NCBI GenBank assembly: GCA_947623455.1
Contig: OX392527.1
Coordinates: 48,094,401 to 48,158,400 of the forward strand
Direction of reading: 5' to 3'
Length of the DNA stretch: 64,000 bases
From: Mimachlamys varia
Lineage: Eukaryota; Mollusca; Bivalvia; Pectinida; Pectinidae
Positions 25,216 through 37,800 of this stretch are shown here, piece after piece (within the stretch, counting starts at the first letter, position 1; each line of letters begins with the position of its first letter). The notes beneath the pieces are model-generated. The model worked only from the letters and a program-made list of their open reading frames with translations, did no database searches and was not told where the DNA came from. The translations under genes and the position numbers were made by a program.

Positions 25216-25794
25216 TTTTATTTCAGACTTATTTTTACATGGTTATCAATTGAAATTTTTTTTTTTTAAATAAATTTTCAGAATCCCGATAAAATTCCTG
25301 AAGTTCCGTATATTGGGAATAACTAAATATTACAAAATTTGGATCTTTCCAAAAATGTGATTTTGTTTTTATTATTTTTATTTATTTATCAAAACAGGGA
25401 GACCATGCAAACTTGTAAAGTAGTCGGCGTATTAATCAATTGCTGGTCTAATACACAAAGGAGTATATGAGTGATACATGCCCTCTTTTTTCAGAAAGTT
25501 TATCTACTGTACATAACGGTCAAATTATCAACGCTTTATAGTAGATAGTAATACTAGATAACCGCGTTCAAGTCAGGTGCTCTGCATTTAATGTTACGGT
25601 ATTATCATAGATAATGCATGACCTTGTTTAATAATCACAGTCCTTTATCTATGTCAATACATGTATATCACTCTGGATGTAGGAGATTATCCATGTTCAT
25701 AATATACACGCTTTCGTATACTCCCAAGGATTCTGACTCTATGAGCCGCTAGCCGTCCCAATTTTTTAAAAGTGGGTCATGGGGTCAAAACCCT

Positions 25795-26052
25795 TCGGAC
25801 TTACTTTCGTATAACACGTTTTGAAATTTTAAATTACTCAATTTTTTTTCTAAATTGATAAATTAAAGAGATTTAACGCACCTGATCCTTCTGCTTTGGG
25901 ATGGTAGTTCAGATAATTTCGATTATTTCCCACCTTTTTGTCTCCTAGCATCACTGACGAGTCCCAGGAGGACGAAATAGCTGTATGAAGCAGTGTGCTT
26001 ATCTTTTTCGGCATATCACTAAAAAGGTGTAGCATATGTGTGTGTGTTATAT
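25795..26052 (+). repeat. Hammerhead-bearing repeat unit, diverged
   Basis: Family landmarks (aaattgataaattaaag, CGCACCTGATCCTTCTGC, the ribozyme, GTGTAGCATATGTGTGTG) are in order, with more changes than in other copies. Confidence 0.6.
25948..25991 (+). ncRNA. Type I hammerhead ribozyme, intact core
   Basis: Stem I GCATCA/TGAAGC (one mismatch), core CTGACGA, stem II GTCC-CAGGA-GGAC, GAAA, stem III ATA-GC-TGT (one U-G pair), cleavage expected after GTA at 25985. Confidence 0.7.
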
Positions 26053-26109
26053 TCATAATGAAGACGTTGAGATTAAAGAGGTAATTAGATAAGTTATTTT
26101 TTTAACTTT

Positions 26110-27866
26110 TTAGGTCATCTGACCCAAAGGGTCAGGATGACCTATAGTCATCGTGCTTCGTCCGTCGTCGTCCGCCGTCCGCCGTGCGCCGTGCGCCGTC
26201 AGTAAACTTTTCATTTCAAAATGCTACTCCTCCTTCATTTCTTAATGGATCACCACCAAATTTGGTGTGAAGCATCATTGATGGAGGGCGATCAGATTTT
26301 ATATAAATGAGGCTGATCGAACCCCTGGGGCCAGAGGGGCGGGGCCCGAAAAGGGGAACTTTGCTGAATTTTTGCTTTAAAATCCTATACTCCTCCTTAA
26401 TACTTGAATGGATTACATCCAAATTTGGTGTGAAGCATCATTTGGGGAGGGCGATCAGATTTTACATATATGAGGCTGATCCGACTGCTGGGGCCAGAGG
26501 GGTAGGGCCCCAAAAGGGGAACTTTGCTGAATTTTTGCTTTAAATTCCTACTCCTCCTTAATGCTTGAATGGATTGCATCCAAATTTGGTGTGAAACATC
26601 ATTTGGGGAGGGCAATCAGATTTTATATAAATGAGGCTGATCCGACCCCTGGGGCCATAGGGGCGGGGCCTCAAAAAGGGGACTTTGCTGAATTTTTACT
26701 TTAAAATCCTACTCCTCCTTAATGCTTGAATGGACTGCATCCAAATTTGATGTGAAGCATCATTTGGGGAGGGCGATCAGATTTTATATATATAAGGCTG
26801 ATCCAACCCTTGGGGCCATAGGGGCGGGGCCTCCAAAAGGGGACTTTGCTGAATTTTTACTTTAAAATCCTACTCCTCCTTAATGCTTGAATGGATTGCA
26901 TCCAAATTTGATGTGAAGCATCATTTGGGGAGGGCGATCAGATTTTATATAAATGAGGCTGATCCAACCCCTGGGGCCAGAGGGGCGGGGCCCGAAAAGG
27001 GGAACTTTGCTGAATTTTTGCTTTAAATTCCTACTCCTCCTTAATACTTAAATGGATTACATCCAAATTTGGTGTGAAGCATCATTTGGGGAGGGCGATC
27101 AGATTTTATATATATGAGGCTGATCCGTCTCCTGGGGCCAGAGAGGTAGGGCCCCAAAAGGGGAACTTTGCTGAAATTTTGCTTTAAATTCCTACTCCTC
27201 CTTAATGCTTGAATGGATTGCATCCAAATTTGGTGTGAAACATCATTTGGGGAGGGCAATCAGATTTTATATAAATGAGGCTGATCCGACCCCTGGGGCC
27301 ATAGGGGCGGGGCCTCAAAAAGGGGACTTTGCTGAATTTTTACTTTAAAATCCTACTCCTCCTTAATGCTTGAATGGATTGCATCCAAATTTGATGTGAA
27401 GCATCATTTGGGGAGGGCGATCAGATTTTATATAAATGAGGCTGATCCAACCCTTGGGGCCATAGGGGCGGGGCCCCAAAAGGGGAACTTTGCTGAATTT
27501 TAAAGATTAGTAAAATACCTGTTAACATACCCTGAAGGATAGAAATTTCTGAAAGTGAAAGTAGTTGTGATACAGTCTTGTATTCCACAATGCTGGTATA
27601 CATTTACTATAGCTAAGACGCTTTTGATTTTGCAATGCCAATCAAATAGGAGATTACCAAATCATTGCAAAGTGTATAACAAGCATGGCCGATATGTTGT
27701 TCATTGCTTTGACAACACCATAAATAAATTTTGTAACCGACTCTAGATCTGAACAGATAGTTTATGACAATGATGCTGGGGTGAACACTTTTGAACTAAG
27801 GGGTGTGTCCCTGCTATAAGTGTTTGCAATTGTCAGATGACCGTTTAGGCCCATGGGCCTCTTGTT
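26110..27866 (+). mobile_element. Terminal-hairpin element 1 with a 161-bp tandem array
   Basis: The left end AGGTCATCTGACCC folds with GGGTCAGGATGACC and is followed by CCGTCCGCC/GTGCGCC repeats. The right end carries CAGATGACCGTTTAGGCCCATGGGCCTCTTG, with the palindrome GGCCCATGGGCC close to the end. Both ends recur at 34848-39656 around an unrelated interior. No ORF of its own. The class is uncertain; the end hairpins recall Helitron-like or Helentron elements of bivalves (inference). Confidence 0.65.
26223..27500 (+). repeat. 161-bp satellite array, eight units
   Basis: Units begin at about 26223, 26388, 26550, 26711, 26871, 27031, 27192 and 27352; each has TACTCCTCCTTAAT, then CATCATTTGGGGAGGGCGAT and a GGGGCCAGAGGGGCGGGGCC block. 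Units 2-4 are nearly identical to units 6-8 (offset 644 bp, four units), so a higher-order duplication occurred. ORFs in it are by-products. Confidence 0.85.
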
Positions 27867-28016
27867 TTATAATATCGCCAGATATTGTGTAAAATTGAAA
27901 CTCTTTACTCCTTATGAACTACTCATACCGATATTTTGACAAAAGCCTATCCTTTCCGTTCAGTTTTTTAATAAATAATAAAGAAATCCTTAATCCTTAA
28001 ACTCAACAAAGAATAT

Positions 28017-28060
28017 GAATCACTGACGAGTCCTAGAAGGACGAAACAGCTGTATGATGC
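28017..28060 (+). ncRNA. Type I hammerhead ribozyme, intact core
   Basis: Stem I GAATCA/TGATGC (5 of 6 pairs), core CTGACGA, stem II GTCC-TAGAA-GGAC, GAAA, stem III ACA-GC-TGT, cleavage expected after GTA at 28054. The family tail follows to about 28135. Confidence 0.72.
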
Positions 28061-28986
28061 AGTGTAATTATTTTTAGTCATAATGTATTTATTACTAAAC
28101 AAAGGTACAGCACATGTGTGTGTGTGTGATATTCAAAAAACTTAATAACTAGCTAGCTACTTATGGCCGTCACCGAATTCCAGGTTGTTGTTATGTTCGC
28201 TCACTTCTGATTCCTATTCCTTGGTACCACAGGGTTCTTTTGATGTACATCAAAAGATCAAACCAGTCTTTTTGTTTCATTCATAATGAGGTGCTCGCTG
28301 ATCCGTCGAATTTGCTTTACATAATAATATACACATTTTCGTAGTACACGATTTGAAATCATACAGAACTAGTTTAATTTTACTTCTTAAAGAGGCATCA
28401 CGGTAAAACTATATTTTTTTATGCTTATTTAGAATTATTGTATATATGAATTAAACGTATAATCTTGTGGAAAATTAATGGGCGATTTACGCTGAAATAT
28501 GTTCCCAAAAACTTTAATTAATAATTAAAAAAGGGAATCACTATTCGTTGATCAACGATTTGGACATGTAAATTTTTTTTCGTCACATATGATAACGCAT
28601 GCGCATAACAAGCTACATCGGTTAACAAAAAATGGCGATCCGCGTGACCTACATGTAACTACCAAGCGAAAAGTGGCCGTATGGTCAAACTTCAACGTAA
28701 GGATTTTATTACGGAAGCATAATGAGGGATGGGAAGTATTCATGGGAGAAACTAACAGCCAAATTGTTTGCATGTTACAGTTTTCTTCTGGATAGCCGGT
28801 GACACAGTTTTGATTTGGTTTTGGGGCCTCCCAAGGGATAACTCTTTCATTCCTCTGTTACATGAAATGCGTGTGTAAAACTTGAAAGCGTGTTTTGCAA
28901 TATTCCCTTTATAATATTTCAGTAAAACGCCATAATTGAATTATATTGCTGAAGAGAAAGACCTTTTCGCATACAAGAAAACCCGT

Positions 28987-29004
28987 GGGGGGGGGGGGGG
29001 GGGG
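28987..29004 (+). repeat. G18 homopolymer
   Basis: An uninterrupted run of 18 G; could form a G-quadruplex, and its length is likely variable or uncertain in assembly. Confidence 0.8.
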
Positions 29005-30214
29005 TGTTAACGTCGTAAAACGTCGGTATAGGTGCGATTGAGTTTAATGTATAATTACATACAGATTCAATTTGAATATTTGAATTTAAATGAATAAATT
29101 TATGTCATCCTGTGCGGATAAAAAATGCTTGTCATACCTCATCTATAAAATACGGATTGTACAAATAGCATCGGATTTGGACCCCGGTATTGAATTTGAT
29201 ATGAATCAAAATATATGCAATATATAAGTGAAGTCATTAATTTATAAAAAAAAAAAAAATCATATACATGTATATGTCCCATGTCTGCAGTTGTGTTGAG
29301 AATGTTAACGAACCTTTAAATTTACATTAAAAAAATGTAAAATGAAAACGGAGCTATCATAACATATACAAATGGATGAAGTATTGGACAAATATCTTCT
29401 CGACAAGTTCCAAATTTGATATATATATATTATACATATGTTCTACTGACATGTTAAGTGCGTGGTTCGTCATATGAGTGCACGGACTTCCCTGATACAT
29501 AATTGTAAGTGTTAAAGTATGTTGACGCTGAAAGTTGGATAGATTTTAGATGAATATATAGATAGTCTGAAAAAAAATCTTCAAGACATCGAGTTGTATA
29601 AAAAAATCGGAATCATTTCATTTTATTTTTGTACTTTAAAATGCATGCACACCTTTTGTGAAATGGTTGTAATTGAGGATTCGTGAAGATAACTTTTTAC
29701 AGAAATTAAGGTTTGCCCTATGGTTGTCATCGTCGGAAACCCACATGACACTGTTAAACGTACAATGTAAGAGTGCAGTCTGGCGATGCATGGTTGTATC
29801 ATGTAGGGCCTACCCATTTGCATCGGCTTCAGTCAGGTACTGATGTCGATAAATGATGCATAGATGTCGACATAAATTTCTTCATATGAATATCCTGTGT
29901 AATTAACGTCTGATTATTAATGTGAATATGATTCAAAAAATGTATACACGGATTTTGTGTCTGGTTCATCATCGGACCTATACATTACGCGTCCCCTCCA
30001 TTTGGGCCCCTCGTCGACTTGCGACAAAATAGTCACCCGATTGACGCGTGATCAGCGCTATTTTTATCGGGCTTTCCTGAGGAATGCAATTTTTCAAGTG
30101 GCTAATAAACACATTTTGAGTGGACTTTGAATATTGAAATAACAGGAAAATGTATCTGGTAGTGCAGACAGCATGTACATTCAATAACTTCATTGTAGAC
30201 TTCCCCGGGATGCC

Positions 30215-30440
30215 CCTTTAATTCATAAATTAAAAGGGATTTACGCACCTGACCCTTCTGCTTCTACATTAGTTTAGAAATTTTGGATTCCTTTTGGCCT
30301 TTTGGCCCCTAGCATCACTGAAGAGTCTTAGGAGGACGAAACCGCTGTATGGTGCAGTTTGATTAATTTTTTCGGCATACTGTATCGATTACTAAGTGTA
30401 AAAGGTGCAGCAAATGTGTTTGTTACGCCATCATTCATAA
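30215..30440 (+). repeat. Hammerhead-bearing repeat unit, 5'-truncated
   Basis: From aattcataaattaaaaggg through the ribozyme to GGTGCAGCAAATGTGTTTG; the usual AGTCCCCGAGG start is missing. Confidence 0.65.
30312..30355 (+). ncRNA. Type I hammerhead ribozyme, intact core, weak stem III
   Basis: Stem I GCATCA/TGGTGC, core CTGAAGA, stem II GTCT-TAGGA-GGAC, GAAA, cleavage expected after GTA at 30349. Stem III (ACC-GC-TGT) has a C-U mismatch next to the loop. Confidence 0.62.
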
Positions 30441-31142
30441 GGAGGTGCTTACTGAGCCATCGATTTGCTATTACATACTGTAAATATAGATATTTTAGCA
30501 ATACTACAAAATGAATGTACATGTTTAAGCGATAATTTATTTTAGCGAATTTTGCTCTGCTAAATTTTCTCGTTTACAGAAATAAGGAACGATGTCTGGT
30601 GTATAGCATAATTATGATGTAAATTTGGAAACTTTGAATTTTTCAGACAGTAATGTTACTTTGTCAATCATCCTCGCCCGCCATGAGACTAACGGCATGT
30701 GTTCTGTTGCCAATCAATGGATTCCTTTTGAAATAATTCATTTTGCAATGGGGTTTCAATCGATTAAAAGATTTGCTCTTTTGTTCCGATGCTATAATTT
30801 AAACTTAATTGCTTATTTCGGATTCGTTCTACTGTCGAGATGTGTCTGAGTGTTTTCCGTTATTAGGGCATGCCTGTCTTTCAACTCAGATAATTTATGT
30901 TGTCGCAATCTACAATCATTAAAAATGGTTGAGACTAAGTCAAGTCAGCTACGTCATCGGTTTCTGTGTTTTGAGCGCAGTTACATTGAGAAAACATGAT
31001 GCAAGTCCGACCAATTGTTTAAAACGTTGCCAGGTAGCATATGTTGAAAACAATAATATTAATTAATTCTGATAATATTAATTATAGATCAGTGTTTATG
31101 TATTTCTTATGTATATAGCGCCGTATTACTCTAAAAGAACTC

Positions 31143-31195
31143 CACCCGTCATTAAATGACCTTTGCTATTAAAAAGGGTGTAAAACCTAATGAAA
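31143..31195 (+). repeat. SINE-like tail fragment
   Basis: CGTCATTAAATGACCTTTGC and an A-rich end match the tail of the repeat at 898-1130. Confidence 0.4.
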
Positions 31196-31714
31196 AGAAA
31201 CCAATTTATTGCTTTTTTTGCAGTACGAGTTTATGAATCATAGATTTATTTATAATCTATAAAGTAAAACTACTTAAAATTACAACCATACAATAATCTC
31301 AATGTGCATCTAAATAAACGGCGGTGTGTGCAGGGCCCTGTGAAGGGACCTTAAAATACAGAATCGTTCTTAAATTTGGCCAGGTATTTGTTATATTATA
31401 GCAAATGGTCATCGTCAGTAACCAACGGTACACGTCTCTGACGTTTGCATCGTCAGAGAAGTGTACCGTGGGGTTTCCGACGATGGCAAATGGTAAGCTG
31501 TTTCACAACGTGGCCGAATCTCTCCCAAAGCAACGGTTTCAATTGGTTACAGGGCAAGATTTTGGGACACACAACAACGATTCTGTCTTCGACCACCGTG
31601 ATTGTGACGGTCATACAGAGGAAGCGTTCTATTCACTCCCCTGCAGGAAGGTACTTGCTGCCCCATTGCATGATCGTAAGAGGCGACTAAATATTTGCTC
31701 TCTTCTTTCTAAGG

Positions 31715-31870
31715 ATGACGTAACACACACATAATATATGCTGCACTTTTTAAATTTAGTAATAGATACAGTATGCCGAAAAATGAATTAAACTGCATCA
31801 TATAGCTGTTTCGTCCTCCTAGGACTCTTTAGTGGTGCTAGAGGCCAAAAGGTGGGATTCCAAACACTTT
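31715..31870 (-). repeat. Hammerhead-bearing repeat unit, antisense and decayed
   Basis: The ribozyme remnant is at 31838-31795 on the minus strand. Stem II and GAAAC are kept, but the core reads CTAAAGA (G5 lost) and stem III is broken (GCTATA), so cleavage is unlikely. Confidence 0.6.
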
Positions 31871-32069
31871 TCTCCTTCTTAAAACTACCTTGAACTACCT
31901 TCTTAAGTCTCCCTTGAAACTACCTCCCCTTTGGCCTTTAGTTGAACTTCGCCCTTAGCTTGTGAGGAAGACTTTGAGTTCTGTCCCTTAGCCGAGACAT
32001 ATCAAAGTCTTAAACAATGGTAGTTACTGCTCTCTCCTTTACGCTCAGCATAATGGGAGTGGAACGACT

Positions 32070-32268
32070 GGTTCATCCGTTGCCAGTGACCAGGTGGTGT
32101 GTTCTACTGGGGGCCTTCGGTAGTATACTTCAGTGTGGTAGCACTTAAAATCGACAAAAGATCTGGACTATCGTAACGAGGTTTACACGAACATACCGCA
32201 GCCTCCCAAGAACACACGCATTCAACACACACCAACATCACATGCACCGGGAGGCCGTCTTTAAAATT
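32070..32268 (+). repeat. SINE-like dispersed repeat, copy 2
   Basis: Relative of 898-1130; ends at GGAGGCCGTCTTTAAAA without the long A-rich tail. Confidence 0.5.
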
Positions 32269-32462
32269 TTAACGTTAAAGGCCAAATTCGGGTTAATTGG
32301 CGTGACGTTGATGGAGTGTTGGCATGACGACATTGTATTGTTGAATTGAAGTCATACTACTGTTGAGAACTTGCAGAGAGGATGTGTAGCCTGTCTCAAC
32401 CCTAAGACTATAACTCTAAGACTATAAAACTCTACAACTGTAAGACTATAAGACTATTTCAT

Positions 32463-32598
32463 AACCGGAGGTGTAAGATAGGGAAATTTCACCCGAGGGG
32501 TTTTCAAATTGGGTAAAACCAGAGTCTTTTGTCGAGGTTATTGCGAAATTTGAAAATCCCGTTGGTGGAATTTCCTGTCTTACACCCCCGGTCATGAG
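32463..32598. repeat. Short palindromic MITE (about 135 bp)
   Basis: AACCGGAGGTGTAAGATAGG and the inverted CCTGTCTTACACCCCCGGT form the ends, with ttcaaat stretches inside as imperfect inverted arms. A half copy lies at 59296-59380 in the receptor gene. Confidence 0.6.
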
Positions 32599-33738
32599 AG
32601 TATATTTCTCTCACTTCAGCTATTTGACAAAAACGAATGAGTCAGTGAGATTAAACATACCCCATATTTGCAAACGTAGTTTGCGCCGAAAATTAATTCT
32701 CAGCTTTCTAATGTTCACGATTAAAATATTGTGAAAGGTTTTAATTTCATCACTTCGTCTATTTCTCTTTTCGTTATCAGATTTTACCGTATTCATGACG
32801 TCACGTCATTGTTGCGCCATTGTGACGTCAGGTCGTAGCTGTATTGCACGGGTACATGTGTAATAGAACCCCACCGATCATGGCTGTATTGCCCTAGACA
32901 GGCCAGTATTACACACCTGGAAACGGGAGAAAAGGATATCTCACACCTGTAAAAGTACGGATACATTAAATATACACCTTGTCCAGGCTGAGAGAAAAGA
33001 AGATGCTTCAAATAGGGTCCTACACGTCGATTTTATTAACGGCGACCTAAAAACAACCTTTATTAAGCTAACCTTAAAATAACCTTTAAGCTAAATTTGT
33101 ATGGAGATGGATAAACAATAAGTCAACTCGAAGGTGTTTGTTTACACTGAATATTGAGTATGTAAATGGTAAACCAAACAGTAGCATCCGTCCACTATGG
33201 CCAGATTGGCCGAATTTTCTGTCTGAACAAATAAATGGCTAATGTTTAGTTAAATATAACACGTAAAGTCGTGTGCACTATTAATAAAGAGTCAATTGCT
33301 AGAATAACTACCGTAGTACATTGCTCAACCTAGTGCCATAAGATATGGTGTCCGTATGTTTAGCCATTTAAGGACCTTCGTGCCATTAATCAAAACTCAC
33401 ATTGAAAACGATATTTTGCCTGCATGCATGACGAGAAATTTGATAATTAATTTCTGAAAAATAACAAGATACCTCCGTAGGAAATTTATGGAAAAACTAT
33501 AAAGATGAAATATACGAAAATGGAATCGAAACCGGCAAATGAAACGGGGCACTAAAAGGACCTGTATACAGCATGGATTGTTTTTTTGTTTTTGTTTTTA
33601 TCTTTCTCAAAACCCAGGACATTGCAATTTGCTTTTGTGATAAATAAATGGAAAATCACATTTTTGAATGGCACTGATAAATTACGGATATACAAAAAAT
33701 CAAACAAACGTCACTACCAGGCCCAACAGTAATTTTAA

Positions 33739-33763
33739 GGGGGGGGGGGGGGGGGGGGGGGGG
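33739..33763 (+). repeat. G25 homopolymer
   Basis: 25 consecutive G, the longest homopolymer in the window; strong G-quadruplex candidate and a likely site of length error. Confidence 0.8.
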
Positions 33764-34204
33764 TTATTGCACGAATAAAAAACCTGTTCACTATGAAGTT
33801 TCCCGAGTGCGCATATTTTGACTATAAACATATGTATTGCAATAAACATAGAACAAGGGATAAGACACAAGTTATTCCAATTTAGTATAACATTCTCCCA
33901 TCATACATTTACAATTACATGACAACAATGTTGATAGGTATATATAAACATGATACGCAAATTATATTATATCATATTCACACTGGTAGATTTACACAAA
34001 ATAGAAAATACTGTTAAAAATGTCTTGCTGGTTTTGATGAATGATGCACACGCCTAAAAACGTTTAAGTTCTACTGATAATTCAGAGCTACCTCTCTATA
34101 AACGAGTATACCTTAGATATTCAAATAAAATTATATGTGTCGTTCCTTGGCAAAACGTTGACATTCAAAGAAAAAGCGAAAAGCATTATTATAAGGATGG
34201 TCAC

Positions 34205-34507
34205 ACCATCCTCGACATCCAGTGGTTACCCTCACCTACACTGAAAACTGAAGGTTCTGTGTGCGCTACCTTATTGATGAGGCAAGAAGACTGGTTCGAC
34301 CCTTTGATGTACATCAAGAGAATTTCGTGGTCACGTAACGGTTAAAATTGACAGGCTTTGAAGTCGGTTGCGGTGCCTTTGTAATCTTCAAAGGACAGGC
34401 ATGCAGCCTAGCGATTGGTCAGGTCAGATTGGCTTCAGTTTTACCACATGACATTTTCCAGGAGTGTAGAGAGCGAAGGTGAGCGTAACCCCTGGATATC
34501 GAGGCTG
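34205..34507 (+). repeat. Fold-back MITE copy E (uninterrupted reference for copy A)
   Basis: Termini CCATCCTCGACATCCAG and CCCCTGGATATCGAGG. The interior gacaggcatgcagcctagcg shows what copy A looked like before the LTR element entered. Confidence 0.75.
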
Positions 34508-34847
34508 TGGTCACATATGCAAGGAGGACTTCTAACGAGGTTAACTCAAAAATGGTCATACATATGTACTTAAGGGAACTTCACTATCATAGTTAAGTAT
34601 TATAATAGTCGCTATTCATTCTCCAAGACTGGAGTAATTTTAGAGGGGATGCATGTGTGTTAATGTGACGTAAGAAGAGTTTTGAATAAATGTAAAGAAG
34701 GCAACGATCGTACAGGTATAATTTAACGAATTCCAGCTATACGAAGTGTGGAAGGTATAAACAAGAGGTTTGTTGGAGAAAGCACAAATAGACGAACTCT
34801 ATATGATCACGGTTATTTAATCTCATTTGACTCTGCTGGTGGATTTT

Positions 34848-37800
34848 TAGGTCATCTGACCCAAAGGGTCAAGATGACCTATAGTTACCGTGCTTCGTCC
34901 GTCGTCGTCCGCCGTGCGCCGTGCGCCGTGCGCCGTCCGCCGTCCGCCGTCCGCCGTCCGCCGTGCGCCGTGCGCCGTCCGCCGTCCGTAAACTTTTCAC
35001 ATTTCAAACTTCTTCTCAAGTTCTACCAATGGGAATAAGCTGAAACTTAGCTGAAATGATCCTGAGATGGTCCTGACCAAGTGTTGTTATTTTTCGGGTC
35101 GGTCCGAAATCCAAGATGGCCGCCAGAGCCGCCATCTTGAAAAACACATTTTCAACTTCTTCTCAAGTTCTACCAATGGGAATAAGCTGAAACTTAGCTG
35201 AAATGATCCTGAGATGGTCCTGACCAAGTGTTGTTATTTTTCGGGTCGGTCCGAAATCCAAGATGGCCGCCAGAGCCGCCATCTTGAAAAACACATTTTC
35301 AACTTCTTCTCAAGTTCTACCAATGGGAATAAGCTGAAACTTAGCTGAAATGATCCTGAGATGGTCCTGACCAAGTGTTGTTATTTTTCGGGTCGGTCCG
35401 AAATCCAAGATGGCCGCCAGAGCCGCCATCTTGAAAAACACATTTTCAACTTCTTCTCAAGTTCTACCAATGGGAATAAGCTGAAACTTAGCTGAAATGA
35501 TCCTGAGATGGTCCTGACCAAGTGTTGTTATTTTTCGGGTCGGTCCGAAATCCAAGATGGCCGCCAGAGCCGCCATCTTGAAAAACACATTTTCAACTTC
35601 TTCTCAAGTTCTACCAATGGGAATAAGCTGAAACTTAGCTGAAATGATCCTGAGATGGTCCTGACCAAGTGTTGTTATTTTTCGGGTCGGTCCGAAATCC
35701 AAGATGGCCGCCATAGCCGACATCTTGAAAAACACATATTAAACTTCTTCTACAGTTCCACTGGTACCTGTGAGCTGAAAATTGGTAGGGATGTTCAGGA
35801 AGGGCAGCCCATAAAATGTTGTTATTTTTCGGGTCCGAAAAACTCTCGACATTTGTGCCATGGCGGCCATTTTGTGACATGATTGCGCAATCACTGTTTT
35901 CCTGAACAACACCTATTTTAAACTTCTTCTTAAGTTCTACCACTGGGATTAAGCTGAAACTTGGCTGAAATGATCCTGAGATAGTCCTGACCAAGTGTTG
36001 TTATTTTTCGGGTCGGTCCGAAATCCAAGATGGCCGCCAGAGCCGCCATCTTGAAAAACACATTTTCAACTTCTTCTCAAGTTCTACTAATGGGAATAAG
36101 CTGAAACTTAGCTGAAATGATCCTGAGATGGTCCTGACCAAGTGTTGTTATTTTTCGGGTCGGTCCGAAATCCAAGATGGCCGCCATAGCCGACATCTTG
36201 AAAAACACATATTAAACTTCTTCTACAGTTCCACTGGTACCTGTGAACTGAAAATTGGTAGGGATGTTCAGGAAGGGCAGCCCATAAAATGTTGTTATTT
36301 TTCGGGTCCGAAAAACTCTCGACATTTGTGCCATGGCGGCCATTTTTGACATGATTGCGCAATCACTGTTTTCCTGAACAACACCTATTTTAAACTTCTT
36401 CTTAAGTTCTACCACTGGGAATAAGCTGAAACTTAGCTGAAATGATCCTGAGATGGTCCTGACCAAGTGTTGTTATTTTTCGGGTCGGTCCGAAATCCAA
36501 GATGGCCGCCAGAGCCGCCATCTTGAAAAACACATTTTCAACTTCTTCTCAAGTTCTACCAATGGGAATAAGCTGAAACTTAGCTGAAATGATCCTGAGA
36601 TGGTCCTGACCAAGTGTTGTTATTTTTCGGGTCGGTCCGAAATCCAAGATGGCCGCCAGAGCCGCCATCTTGAAAAACACATTTTCAACTTCTTCTCAAG
36701 TTCTACCAATGGGAATAAGCTGAAACTTAGCTGAAATGATCCTGAGATGGTCCTGACCAAGTGTTGTTATTTTTCGGGTCGGTCCGAAATCCAAGATGGC
36801 CGCCATAGCCGACATCTTGAAAAACACATATTAAACTTCTTCTACAGTTCCACTGGTACCTGTGAGCTGAAAATTGGTAGGGATGTTCAGGAAGGGCAGC
36901 CCATAAAATGTTGTTATTTTTCGGGTCCGAAAAACTCTCGACATTTGTGCCATGGCGGCCATTTTGTGACATGATTGCGCAATCACTGTTTTCCTGAACA
37001 ACACCTATTTTAAACTTCTTCTTAAGTTCTACCACTGGGATTAAGCTGAAACTTGGCTGAAATGATCCTGAGATAGTCCTGACCAAGTGTTGTTATTTTT
37101 CGGGTCGGTCCGAAATCCAAGATGGCCGCCAGAGCCGCCATCTTGAAAAACACATTTTCAACTTCTTCTCAAGTTCTACTAATGGGAATAAGCTGAAACT
37201 TAGCTGAAATGATCCTGAGATGGTCCTGACCAAGTGTTGTTATTTTTCGGGTCGGTCCGAAATCCAAGATGGCCGCCAGAGCCGCCATCTTGAAAAACAC
37301 ATTTTCAACTTCTTCTCAAGTTCTACCAATGGGAATAAGCTGAAACTTAGCTGAAATGATCCTGAGATGGTCCTGACCAAGTGTTGTTATTTTTCGGGTC
37401 GGTCCGAAATCCAAGATGGCCGCCATAGCCGACATCTTGAAAAACACATATTAAACTTCTTCTACAGTTCCACTGGTACCTGTGAACTGAAAATTGGTAG
37501 GGATGTTCAGGAAGGGCAGCCCATAAAATGTTGTTATTTTTCGGGTCCGAAAAACTCTCGACATTTGTGCCATGGCGGCCATTTTTGACATGATTGCGCA
37601 ATCACTGTTTTCCTGAACAACACCTATTTTAAACTTCTTCTTAAGTTCTACCACTGGGATTAAGCTGAAACTTGGCTGAAATGATCCTGAGATAGTCCTG
37701 ACCAAGTGTTGTTATTTTTCGGGTCGGTCCGAAATCCAAGATGGCCGCCAGAGTCGCCATCTTGAAAAACACATTTTCAACTTCTTCTCAAGTTCTACCA

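Larger units (their letters stand above)
28140..34204. other. Repeat-rich intergenic region without recognisable genes
   Basis: Outside the listed repeats I see only short shadow ORFs. 28170-28285 keeps a piece of the fold-back MITE interior (TTTGATGTACATCAAA). 28320-28400 is the 5' part of a hammerhead unit without a ribozyme. 31405-31734 is open for 109 codons but has no recognisable motif, and part of it (GTCGGAAACCCACA-type words) recurs inverted at 29700-29760, so it is probably repeat. Confidence 0.45.

Noticed and set aside
31405..31734. 109-codon ORF
   Set aside because: Low-information product, no motif, and parts recur inverted at 29700-29760 and near 11455, so it looks like repeat sequence.
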